A stretch of 64,000 nt of DNA. Origin: Phaseolus vulgaris (lineage: Eukaryota > Streptophyta > Magnoliopsida > Fabales > Fabaceae). Under the pieces are notes generated by a model. It had not been told where the DNA came from, made no database searches, and saw only the letters and a program-made list of their open reading frames with translations. The translations under genes and the position numbers were made by a program. The stretch lies in NCBI RefSeq assembly GCF_000499845.2, contig NC_023750.2:35158554-35222553 (forward strand), in the 5' to 3' direction. This document shows positions 36,138-47,240 of this stretch, one piece after another. Each line of letters begins with the position of its first letter. Position 1 is the first letter of the stretch.

Positions 36138-37021
36138 TTATGCTGGATAGCTTAAACTGTGAATAGAAGTAAGCAACAAAACCCTGATATGAGAAGAAGA
36201 ATTTCTCGTATCACATTCAAAGATAATCTTGTCTCCTTCACGAAAAGAATGAAGACTACATAAATTCTTCCACCCTTTGCCAAGTTTAATCCGTCTAGAA
36301 GGAGGCTTCCCTTTCAAGACCTTGCATTCCACATCCATTAGTAGACCATGCAGAGTAACCTTATTAAATCTCCCTTGTCGAATATATTGTGAAAATTTAG
36401 CAGGAAGATCCTACAACAATATCGAAATAATAAGAAAATAGAAATGAAGTAGAATATAATAGAAAACATTTTTAAATAAATCAATTTTGTACTAACCAGA
36501 TAACTGAGTTTGATACTTAATCGAGACAACTTTATGGAAAAATGATCGAAGGGACCAATGCTTAAGGGTTCATTCCCTTCAATTTCTTCCAAATAACGAT
36601 TTACTCCACTCTGAGAGACGTCATCCATATAAACAGTTATATGGAAGGCGTTGTGACCCACATAACGGAATAAAATGTAGTTATCATTTATGAAACCATA
36701 AAAATCAAACAAATTAAACCATCCACTCAATATTTTCGGCGACAATAAATTTTCGTTATATTCCACTATATGGACGTTTCCTTCTGAATCAGCCAGGGTC
36801 CACTCCTTTCCCAGTTCTTTTTGAAACTCGATGACGAAAGCCCGATCTACATAACCAAGCTATTGCTTTTGAAATAAAGAAAAAAAAATGTTAGCAAATG
36901 AAGAAAATGTTGAAAAGAAGAAATTTTGGAAAAAAAGAAAAATATACATACTTCCCCACGGCTGTTCATGCACCAAAAGACTCCTCTTGTTTGAAGTCTA
37001 ATGATTTCTTCAGGGCGCCAT
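36138..37021 (-). pseudogene. B3-domain protein gene, three exons, disrupted start
   Basis: Exon 1 (ending 36952) reads RPEEIIRLQTRGVFWCMNSR then GE. Exon 2 (36859-36497) reads LGYVDRAFVIEFQKELGKEW onward, with ILSGWFNLFDFYGF and HITVYMDDVS. Exon 3 (36410-36138) reads DLPAKFSQYIRQGRFNKVTL onward, with KGWKNLCSLHSFREGDKIIF and RVLLLT. Together these give two B3 DNA-binding folds, a diverged first one and a clearer second one, as in the plant REM family. Splice borders are canonical and in phase. The natural start ATG (37021-37019, MAP) runs into TGA after three codons; the exon frame is shifted by one base from it and has a stop just upstream. The only in-frame ATG in exon 1 is MNSRGE. It is either a recent pseudogene or uses that late start, which would leave most of both B3 domains. 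Confidence 0.75.
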
Positions 37022-37083
37022 TAAATGAGTAATGGAGAAAACACCAAGAACTCAGTAGGAGAGAAAAAAAATAATAGAGAAAC

Positions 37084-37128
37084 CACCAGAAAGAAAGTAG
37101 TAGAGCACCAGAAAGAAAGTAGTAGAGG
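37084..37128. repeat. 22-bp duplication upstream of the B3 gene
   Basis: The motif CACCAGAAAGAAAGTAGTAG occurs twice head to tail within the likely promoter or leader of the minus-strand B3 gene. Confidence 0.7.
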
Positions 37129-37887
37129 AGGATATTTTATAGAAGATTTAAGTAGAAATGAGTACTGTTGTGAATAATAAAAAGCACCACAATGTTATGA
37201 CCTTTGGTTTGTCCGGTGTCTCTATCATTTCAAGTACATCATTAATTAATTAATAATAATAATATTAAAAAATAACAATTAAACTGAATTATAACAGGCA
37301 TACTACAATATAATAATACAAAATACGTAATTATATAATATATATAATATTATATATTATGTATATAAATTTTTTAATATTTAATTATAATAAGAATAAA
37401 TTTAAATTTAAATAATATTGAAAATGAATTAAATTTTAATTATATAAAGAAATGATTGTTGGGAAGCGAAATTTAAATTTAAACTATTAATGTTTAATGT
37501 TGAAATGATTATCTATATCTACCAAATCTGATAGGGAAGAGGAATGAATATTTTGAAAACTGTGTAAGAGAGATTATATTAGCCACGTGTATCTGAAAAA
37601 ATACAAAATCAAGTAAGTCAGACTCAATCTAAAAAAGTACAAATCAAGTAGTTGACAGTATCTGTAAATTTGTGAGTTGATTGCTATCAGATATATGGAA
37701 AGCACGCATGTATCAATAAATAAAGCCTTTAAATATTTTTTTTGATTTAAAAAAATTGTTTTATTTAATAATTTTTTTTAATAATGAATTTGTTCATTTT
37801 TAAGAAGTTTGATGATGAGAAATATAACATAAAAAGAAGTCGTCCCAGAAAAAAAAATCAATTCTGACAACATATAATTATTTGACA

Positions 37888-37889
37888 TA

Positions 37890-37926
<37 letters not shown>
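37888..37926. repeat. (ATA)n microsatellite
   Basis: About 13 consecutive AAT/ATA units with no interruption visible. Confidence 0.9.
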
Positions 37927-37928
<2 letters not shown>

Positions 37929-38946
37929 CATGTAAATCCAAAGGTTAAAATTTAAATAATGTTTAAAATAAATTGTTGTGTAAAAAATAAATTTTGAAAT
38001 CCTAAAATTTGGAAATTGGGATGAAATGATTACATGCTTCATTAACTCTGCATAGGAAAAATCAATTAAATTTCAAAAAAAGTGTATCAGGAAAATACAA
38101 AGGGCACACTCTATCTCAAAATAAAAATAAAAATTATTGAGTTAATTATTCTGATACCTATTTAATGCAACCATGTATCAATAAACAAAAGGCTTGAAAA
38201 TAAGAAATGATCTAACTTGTATCTTGTTGACCATAATATTGAGATAATATGAGCAGAGTAACTTATATAATCATTTAAGGTATAAGTTATAAGTAATAAA
38301 AACAGATCATGATTAAATAACAAATCATTGTTAGACATAGCATGCAATTTGTCGTAACAATATTATATTCAATTTATCAACTATTTAAATAATAATTCTT
38401 AACAATATTATATTCAATTTATCAACCATTTAAATTAAATAATAATTCATTATTCAATTTAGTACATGTATTTGAAGAATAAGTATAATGTAATTGACAT
38501 ACCTGTAAAGTTTCTAAAGATAAACAATGTTACATAAAATTTCCAGAAAAATATTTTATTATATTATTATATCAGTTATAAAAAACAAATTGTTTAAAGT
38601 AACGTAATTATTATAACAAATTGTTTTAACTGCAATATTAAGGAAACCTGAAACAATTTGTTCAATGATGAAACCAACACATTACACAAAGAAATTAAAT
38701 AATATGTACTGAGTAACGAATACAAACTAAAACTGTCCAAATAGTAAAACCGCTAAAAATTAATAAAACACATTGTTATTACTAATAAAACAATTTTTAA
38801 ATTGTACACAAAAATGATGACAATAAGAGAAAATAGTTTGATAAAAGTTATAAAAAAAATATGAATAATAGATTTGTAGAAAACAAAATAATTTTACATT
38901 TCTGTAACAATTGTTGACAAATAGTTCTACAAATTAGTACATATGA

Positions 38947-39325
38947 TTTCAAGAATAAGTATAAGGTATTATACATACCTATAAAGTTTCTTGAAACAAA
39001 TAACTCACCTGAAATATTCAAGATAAAAATTTATTATATCAGTTATAAATAAATAAAAAAACTGATTAAAATAAGATAATAATAAAAATTTATATATAAT
39101 ATATAAATGTATTGAAGTTTAAGAAATTGTTTTATATGATTTGAAGAATAAGTATAATATACCTGTAAAGTTTCTTGAAACAAATAACTCACCTGAAATA
39201 TTCAAGATAAAAAATTATTATATCACTTATAAATAAATAAAAAACTGATTAAAATAAGATAATAATAAATTTTTTTATATATAATATATAAATGTATTGA
39301 AGTCTAAGAAATTGTTTTAACTCTA
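38947..39325. repeat. Tandem duplication of about 190 bp
   Basis: Two adjacent copies (about 38947-39138 and 39139-39325) share AAGTTTCTTGAAACAAATAA, CTCACCTGAAATATTCAAG and AAACTGATTAAAATAAGAT, then ATATAAATGTATTGAAG. A third, more diverged copy starts near 38470 (AGAATAAGTATAATG then CCTGTAAAGTTTCT). No coding potential. Confidence 0.8.
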
Positions 39326-40133
39326 ATATTAAGAGTACCTAAAACATTGTGTCCTGTGATGAAACCAAAACATTATACAAAGAAATTTGAAAGAGTAATT
39401 CTACAAATCATCAAAATATAGTATGAATATAAATTAAATAATATGTAGAGAGTAACGAATAGACTCTAAAGCTATCCAAGCACTGCTAATAATACATAAA
39501 ATTTCATCATTAAAATTACTTCTATTTCAATCAATGTTGATATTTGTCTTTAATATCTTGAATGAGATATGATCATCCAGTCCGTAGCCCTCAATAGAAT
39601 TTGACTCCATAAATCAAGAATTTCACATTGCCTTTCAAGAGCCTGAATAATAGATTAAGTACACAAATAGATACATGAAATTTGTAATAGTAATAATAAA
39701 TTATGTAAATTAATAATTTAAGTAAGCATACCTCATCAAGTGCTTAAGAGAATAAATCTTATGAAGTGCTTCAGAGAAGCATCCCCATGAAGTGCTTTAG
39801 AGATTCATCATTTCTGAACTTTAATGTTACAAAACTGTTTCTTCTTATAAGTAATTCCTGTAAAACATTAATTAAATTAACAAACTTTTACAAAGATATG
39901 TCAGAATAGGATCTAACACATTCTACAATTGATAAAGAATACGTACCATACTTTCAAGATGACCATGAATATTTGTGTCAAACAAAAGCATTGATGAAAA
40001 CCTATCAGAGATAGTGTATATTAGTTCTTAAATTGTTGTTCATATATTACAAAAAAAGATATGATAAAGAAAAATATATTTCAAATAATTAAAGAATTTT
40101 CATACCTCATATGTAAGGCTGTAAGTTAATACT

Positions 40134-43100
40134 TCAAACATTTTCGAATATTTCTTTGTAAACCACGTTAGTAGTGAAATTTGTGGCAATACCATTATCA
40201 TGCAAAATCAATATCTTCAACCCTTTCTTAGATTTTACTCTTGAAAGAGCAACATATAATTGTCCGTGTGTAAAGACTGGAAGGGATAGATATAGACCAA
40301 CTTTGTTCAGAGTTTGACCTTGACTTTTATTTATTGTCATGGCAAAACACAAAGATATTGGAAATTGCCTTCTTTGAAACATAAATGGAAAACCTGTTTT
40401 CGAAGGATTCAAGTTCATTCTCGGAATAAATATTTGATCACCTATATTTTTCCCAGTAATAACTTTGGCACCAATAACATTTTTCCCCAAGTGAGTTACC
40501 TGTAATCTTGTTCCATTGCAAAGTCTATTGGCTTGATCAATATTTCTTAGAAGCATTATTGGAACTCCGACTTTTAATTTAACACAGTGATTGGGAATTC
40601 CAGAGCATTTGATCTCATTTAAAAATTCAGTTGTAAACCACTCAGCTTGAGCATTTTCTTCTTCTTCACATTCGCAAGGACTGTCTGAACTTAAATAAGT
40701 AACTTCAGATCCTGATATTAATGATAAAATGAATTCATTCACTTGATCCACACATTCTGTTGTTGGACATATATTGCACCATCATCAAAAGAACCATCAG
40801 ATGTGACATTGTTTATGTAGGAGGGATAAACAAACTCAATCAACTGCAGTAAAGGTTGTTCAACATCTAAAATTAAATTCTCTTTCGGTATTTCAATCAT
40901 TCCTTGTCCCAACTCATTTAACTCCATATCTCCATCTCCAATGTGAAGTATCCAATCAACAAACTCTTTTATTTCTGTTTGACTTTGCATTGATGTATGA
41001 CTCTTTAATCTCATATTCTCTGTAAGTTTTAAGATTTTGCAATGTTTCCATAAGTTAGAGTAATTTACTGTTGCCTTCACAATGTCATATTTTGATCCAT
41101 TTTTTACAACAGGTAATATCTGACGAAAGTCTCCTCCCAATACAATTACTTTACCACCAAAAGGTTTAAGAGCATTTTCTTCACTTTCAGCTCTCATGAC
41201 ATCCCTTAAAGTTCTATCTAGGGCTTCAAAACATAACCTATTAATCATTGGGGCTTCATCCCATATAATTAATTTCGTTTTGATCAACAATTTGGCCTTA
41301 AGACTTCCTTGAGGAATATTGCAGGTTGACTCTTCATTTATTACCAAAGGAATGCAAAAGGTAGAATGAGCTGTTTTTCCTCCTGGAAGTAACAAAGAAG
41401 CTATACCGCTAGAAGCTACATTTAACACAATCAACCCTTTTGATCTAATACCATTGGACAAAGTTTTCCACATGTAAGTTTTTCCAGTTCCCCCATAACC
41501 ATATAAGAAAAGAAAACCACCAAGGTCTGACAGGACTGCTGTCATTATATTTTCATAGACTTCCACTTGCTCAGGAGTAAGAGTTTGAAAAAGAGAACAA
41601 TGCATTTTAGACATTTCTATTTTGTCATAATTCAATTCATCAATAATGAATCTATTTTGATAAATAAAAGAATCTAAATGAATAGGTTCTGGCAGACTTG
41701 GAAAATCTTTCAAACACTTACCATTTGAAATTAATAACTCTTCTACTTGTAGAAGACAAAGGTTTTGAATTTGAGCACTTGAATTCTAAGACCTAGGAAA
41801 GAAATTATATGTCATACATCAATTATAAATCATAAATTATAAATTTCAAATAAAATAAAAAAATTATACCTGGTAGGACAAACTCCTTTCTTTTTTGGTA
41901 TAAAATATCATCTGATAACAACTTCCATGTTTTGTTCCACACTTCATCTGGTCTAGACATAGTATTCATCATTAAAATGGTAACAAAGAGTCTTCTCAAC
42001 TGATTTCCTGAAGCAAGGTCACTGCACTCTATAATGACATCAATAAACTCTTTATCATCTGCTAATAGCCCCATTGCATAACATGCCTCTTTATATGTTT
42101 TGTGAATGAAACCATTAACAGTTTTGATATTATCATAGTTACAACAACCCTTTTGATAATTCAACAATAACCTCAAATAATATAATTCCCCTGACCCTGC
42201 AGGAATATATGTTAACCTTCCAATATTAACAGCAATTTTCCTTGGCTTCCACTCTCCTCTGTCTGCCATCCAAACAAAATATCTAGGGTATTAACAGTAA
42301 GTCAAATTTTTTCCCAGTGGATAAATTTTATTAGCTTCAAACCAAGCTAAAAACATTGTTGTTTTATGTTGATTGAAGTTCAATATTTCATCAATGTCTT
42401 CATTGTCTTTAAAAAGAATTGGTTGCTCGTACAATAGATGAAAAGTTAATCGTTGAACTGGAGGCCATCTATGATGAATATCAAAGGCAAATATTCTCCA
42501 CACAGCTTCACATGGAGATATGTATCTACAATCATAATACTGTTTAATTTCATCAATAACTGGGGTCTATGTAGAGTCTTTATCAGCAGTAGTAATTTTC
42601 AAATTGGCTCTACCTGGACCCTTGTTCACATATTTAAACAAATACTTGATTGAATTTGATTTGTTGCAATATTCTGTGTTAACATGGGCTTGATACCTCA
42701 ATAGTAGCAAAGGGCTATATGGCACAACATTTCTATTGTCCAACTTAATTCCATTTTTAAGAATGAATGTTCCATTATCTTGACGTTTATAACATGCATA
42801 TCCATCCTCATCAATAGTAGTCAAAAATTTAAATTTCTTGGGGTAAAATTTTGAACATCTACCATTAATCATGCAAGGTGAACTTATTCAACTTACCCCG
42901 CAAGGGCCATGTATCATGTAGGTTGTTACTGCCTTCGACAATTTAGGATATAAAATTGCATCGGGTAATTCTGTAGAAATGACTCCATCAATATCTGTTG
43001 GATTTCTTAACTTATTCTCTCCATCCAACCACAGTAGTATGTGGGCATGGGGTAAACCCCTTTTTTGAAATTCCACAGTGTACATACCTAAAAGAATATG

Positions 43101-43363
43101 AAATAAAATCTTCAAAATGTAATACATAATAATATAGCAAAGAAACTGTTTAATATGGGTTAATGTGGATTACCTGCATTAACTTTGCCAAAATAGTCAT
43201 GTTTTTTGAAGTCAATCATCATTTGATCTAATTTCATCTTGAAAACTCTACAAACAATGTCTGGCTTATCGGCAGCAGTTAATCCTTTTGAAGTAACAAA
43301 GTCACGTATTTCTGACCAATTGACGTCACAGGTAATAGTGATAAATAAATCCGGATATGCTCC
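40134..43363 (-). pseudogene. Truncated Helitron Rep/helicase (RepHel)
   Basis: The minus strand encodes a rolling-circle Rep domain followed by a PIF1-type helicase. The Rep part starts mid-domain (AYPDLFITITCDVNWSEIRD near 43360). An intron (donor after 43174, acceptor before 43087) leads to the HUH motif in FQKRGLPHAHILLWL, and the two-Tyr motif KYLFKYVNKG follows. The helicase has Walker A GYGGTGKTYMW, Walker B IIWDEAPM, LGGDFRQILP, and the C-terminal motifs NKSQGQTL and YVALSRVKS. Lesions: in-frame TAG after DKDST (near 42572), TAA after LTYC (near 42294), a broken join between 41823 and 41713, and a one-base frameshift near 40780. The N-terminus, including the usual zinc finger, is missing. 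It abuts the promoter of the plus-strand PPR gene. Confidence 0.93.
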
Positions 43364-43503
43364 TCAATTGTTATATATATAGATTTATGAGAAAAGAAAA
43401 AGAAATAACCATATATACTAATGGAAAAAGGGTATCTTAATTCTAACAAGTTATTAGTTCCGAATTTCTTTTGAATTGTGGTGAGAAGTGTAGTGCTGCA
43501 ACT

Positions 43504-45408
43504 ATGCACACAAGCTTGGCGCCAATTATCCGCAGGCCCAAACTCGTTCCACTCTCAAATCTCTCTCGCTCTCTTTCACCTCACAACTCCCAAAATGCAC
43601 CCTCAAAACACAACATCGCCACCATCATTCACTCCCTCTGCGACGCTCGCCGTTTCTCCGAAGCACACCATCGCTTCTCCCTCTCCCTCGTCTCCGGCTC
43701 CCTCCCCGACGCGCGCACCTGCAACGTCCTCCTCGCTCGCATTCTCGCTTCTCGAACCCCTCACGCAACGTGGCGCCTCATCCAATCCCTTATCGCTTCC
43801 AAGCCCGGTTTCGTTCCCTCTTTGGTCAACTACAACCGTCTGATGGACCAGTTTTGCGTTGCCCATCAACCCCTGGACGCTCACAGGCTGTTTTTTGACA
43901 TGAAGAGCCGTGGGCATTGCCCAAATGTTGTCTCTTTCACCACTTTGATTAAAGGGTACTGCTTGGTTCGTGGAATTAGGGACGCGCGCAAGGTGTTCGA
44001 TGAAATGCTTGAGAGTGGCGTGGAGCCGAATTCGGTGACTTACAGTGTTTTGATTCGCGGTGTTCTTCGGGAGAGGGATGTGGAAGGTGGGAGGGAGTTG
44101 ATGTGCAGGTTGTGGGAGATGATGAGTGTGGAAGCTGAAGATTCGGTGAAGACCGCGGCTTTTGCAAATTTGGTTGATTCTTTGTGCAGGGAGGGGTTTT
44201 TTGGTGAAGTGTTTAGGATAGCTGAGGAGTTGCCGTTCGGGAGTGGTTTTTCTGAGGAGGTTGCTTATGGACAGATGGTGGATTCACTTTGCAGAGTTGG
44301 GAGGCATAATGGGGCAGCTAGGATTTTTTATGTAATGAGGAAAAGAGGGTTTGTTCCGAGTGAGGTGTCGTATAATTATGTCATTCATGGGCTTAGCAGG
44401 GATGGTGATTGTATGAGGGCTTATCAGTTGTTAGAGGAAGGAGCCGAATTTGGGTTTATTTTGTCTGAGCATACTTATAAGGTACTCGTGGAAGCTCTTT
44501 GCGAAGTGTTGGATGTGGACAAGGCGAAGGAAGTTTTGAAACTCATGCTGAGTAAGGAAGGTGTTAACAAGACTAGGATTTACAACATTTACTTGAGAGC
44601 TCTTTGTCTTGTGAACAATCCGACAGAGCTTTTGAATGTGCTTGTGTTTATGCTTGAGAACCAGTGTCACGCTGACGTGATCACCCTCAACACGGTGATC
44701 AATGGCTTTTGCAAGATGGGTAGGGTTGATGAAGCATCTAAGGTATTGCATGATATGTTAATGGGAAAATTTGCTGCACCTGATGTTGTGACCTTCACTA
44801 CTTTGATTTCTGGTATGTTGGATGCTGCAAGAATCAATGAAGCTCTTGATCTGTTTCATAAGCTGATGCCTGAAAATGGAATAAAACCTAGTGTTGTGAC
44901 TTATAATGCTCTTCTCCGAGGTTTGTTCAAACTAAAGCGACCAAATGATGCATTGATGGTTCTTGATGACATGGTAAATGATGGCATTACGGCAGATAGT
45001 ACCACATATACAGTTGTTGTAGAAGGCCTATGTGAATCTGACCAAGTAGAAGAAGCAAAGAGATTTTGGCACAATGTTATATGGCCTTCAGGGGTTCATG
45101 ATAATTTTGTTTATGCAGCAATTCTGAAAGGGTTCTGCCGCTCTGGCAATTTTATGGAGGCTTGTCATTTCTTGTATGAGTTGGTAGATTCTGGGGTCTC
45201 TCCGAATATATTTAGTTATAATATTCTGATCAACTGTGCGTGCAATCTTGGTCTGAAAAGTGAAGCTTACCAAATTGTCAGAGAGATGAAAAAGAATGGA
45301 CTCACTCCTGATTCTGTGACATGGAGAATTCTTGACAAGTTAAATGGCAAAGAGGGGAAGGACATCGATTTTGAAGATCCTACCATGTCAACATTTGATG
45401 AGGCATGA
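43504..45408 (+). CDS. P-class pentatricopeptide repeat protein
   Basis: An intact single-exon gene of 634 aa from ATG 43504 (MHTSLAPIIRRPK); the frame is open 11 codons further upstream but without an ATG. The N-terminus is rich in Arg, Ser and Leu and poor in acidic residues, as in organelle targeting peptides. About a dozen canonical 35-residue P motifs follow, e.g. VNYNRLMDQFCVAHQPLDAH, VSFTTLIKGYCLVRGIRDAR, VTYSVLIRGVLRERD, ITLNTVINGFCKMGRVDEAS, VTFTTLISGML and VTYNALLRGLFKL. There is no E or DYW tail, so the likely role is RNA stabilisation, splicing or translation in mitochondria or plastids rather than editing. It resembles Arabidopsis At3g18020 in my recollection (unverified). The 5' flank meets the Helitron remnant about 140 bp upstream. 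Confidence 0.95.
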   Translation: MHTSLAPIIRRPKLVPLSNLSRSLSPHNSQNAPSKHNIATIIHSLCDARRFSEAHHRFSLSLVSGSLPDARTCNVLLARILASRTPHATWRLIQSLIASKPGFVPSLVNYNRLMDQFCVAHQPLDAHRLFFDMKSRGHCPNVVSFTTLIKGYCLVRGIRDARKVFDEMLESGVEPNSVTYSVLIRGVLRERDVEGGRELMCRLWEMMSVEAEDSVKTAAFANLVDSLCREGFFGEVFRIAEELPFGSGFSEEVAYGQMVDSLCRVGRHNGAARIFYVMRKRGFVPSEVSYNYVIHGLSRDGDCMRAYQLLEEGAEFGFILSEHTYKVLVEALCEVLDVDKAKEVLKLMLSKEGVNKTRIYNIYLRALCLVNNPTELLNVLVFMLENQCHADVITLNTVINGFCKMGRVDEASKVLHDMLMGKFAAPDVVTFTTLISGMLDAARINEALDLFHKLMPENGIKPSVVTYNALLRGLFKLKRPNDALMVLDDMVNDGITADSTTYTVVVEGLCESDQVEEAKRFWHNVIWPSGVHDNFVYAAILKGFCRSGNFMEACHFLYELVDSGVSPNIFSYNILINCACNLGLKSEAYQIVREMKKNGLTPDSVTWRILDKLNGKEGKDIDFEDPTMSTFDEA

Positions 45409-46973
45409 CATGAAATTAGGTTTGTGCTTTAAAATATTCAAAAAAAATTGTGGTTTGATTCAAAGGGTCTAAAGCACGAACTAACAGGAGCTTTGAAGTT
45501 TGAACAACTTAAACGAGGAGCATTAAACTAGAAGGGGACCAATGGTAAAATTCTGGATTTTCTCCATATAAATACGAAACTGGGTTATTAAGCCCTGCTT
45601 CAGCAGATATGCGTGATACGATATGTGATCTTGAATAGAGATGAAAGAGACTGAGTTTGAGATAAATTTTGTGGTGTATGAAGCTGCTGAAAGGTCTGTG
45701 ACTTCACCGAAAGAAAAGCAAGGACAGCAGATTTATACACAGTCAGCATTGCATTGCATGTATCAAACACTAGTTTATGTACGAAAGGTCCATAGACAAG
45801 CTCCAACAATGAAGCTATAAGATGAAATCTTCTGCGGTAAGTTCAATCCATTAACCACTCGAAATAACTAGCCACAATTATTATGTACAAAAAGTAGGCT
45901 ACAATAGGATTATGAATTTTTTTATAACACAAAATGAGATTTTTTTTAAAATTTTGGTACAGGAAAAAAATATATTTAATCCTTATTTTTATGCACCAGG
46001 ATTCTCAAATAGATTTGGCTTTTACTAGCAGTGCTGTAGCCCTTTTTTCTTCTGCAGCTGATAAAAGCCAATATGCATTCTCTTATTCTTGAAAGTACTT
46101 CTGAGCATACGGTTGGATTCAGGCTAACCTGAAATCCAACATAACCCAAATTTAATATTTCAAATTTCTAAATTTATATCCGACGTCTAACTTATCATGT
46201 CAAAATCAGATATGAGTTATTCGGGCTACAAGTTAATTTAAACTGGTTATTCAGATTTGATTCATATTGAGTTTTTTTTTTAAACACTTTTATTTTAATT
46301 TTAAATAGATGAAATAAGTATACAAAAAAAATTCTTTTAGTAATGAAGCACGACTTTATATAGTTTATTATTAAACTTTTAGAAAAAAATTATCTTATCA
46401 AAACTAAATTTGAAAATATAAATATTAAAATATCACTTTGGGATGGATCATATATCCATAAAACTATAATATTCTGTCAAAACTTGACTGTTATTATCCA
46501 TTTTACCCAATTTTATTAGTCTAATATTACCCACTCACTCGAACCTGTCCTGTTTCTTTACTCAGATTACTTGAAAGGACATGTTTTCATTTTTATTCTT
46601 TTGTAGAGACTAATTAAGAAGTTGAGATTGCGTTTATGTAGTTTTCATGCTGTTTTGAAATGTTCGGTATTTGAGTTGAAGTTGGATAGATTCATTAAGA
46701 GTAAAAACAAGTTGAAATAACTAGCCAGAATTGTAATCTACAAAAAAGAAACAACTACTCTGTTGTCCATTCAATTGAGAAGAAGGATAACAGATCAAAA
46801 TAGTGAACCTTGATATGCTAGCTATGCTTTATGCTCATTGCTACATCACTATTACTTCCTTGAGTGTATCTCCATTTCGCAAAATAGTACATATATTGAT
46901 CCATCACTATTTGTCCTTGAGTGTATCTCCATTTCCAACATTAAGGAGCACAATTACTTCCTTGATAGTCATT
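45409..46973. other. Intergenic, 3' flank of PPR gene
   Basis: No further gene. Near 46855-46940 a phrase TCCTTGAGTGTATCTCCATT occurs twice about 55 bp apart, next to the copia insertion site. Confidence 0.5.
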
Positions 46974-46978
46974 ATTGA

Positions 46979-47233
46979 TGTAGGAACTAATGGAAGAAAA
47001 TAAGAAAAGACAAAAGGTTGTAACAATTAATTGAACGTAATTGCACAAAATTGCAAAATTGATCTTATTCATTTTGATTTATTCAATCATATATAATAAA
47101 ATTACAATTACTGGAAGCTATAAAATAAGAATACTAACCCGGCCTTAAACTAACTATTAATGCAATATAACGGTAAAATAGTTTAAGGGTAATAAAATCA
47201 GAATTAATAATAATAAAATCTGAATAACCAACA
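46979..47233 (-). repeat. 3' LTR of copia element
   Basis: 255 bp, TG..CA ends; differs from the partner LTR at a modest number of positions and small indels, so the insertion is not brand new. Confidence 0.93.
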
Positions 47234-47240
47234 TCCTCCC

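Larger units (their letters stand above)
37129..40133. other. Long AT-rich interval with tandem repeats
   Basis: No gene seen. Includes an (ATA)n microsatellite around 37888-37926 and the ~190-bp duplication listed separately. The segment next to 40133 should contain the 3' end of the minus-strand Helitron, but no convincing CTRR end with hairpin could be picked out. Confidence 0.45.

Noticed and set aside
43471..43503. Upstream extension of the P-class PPR protein (NCGEKCSAAT)
   Set aside because: The frame is open but has no ATG before 43504; the non-ATG start is not credible in a plant gene.
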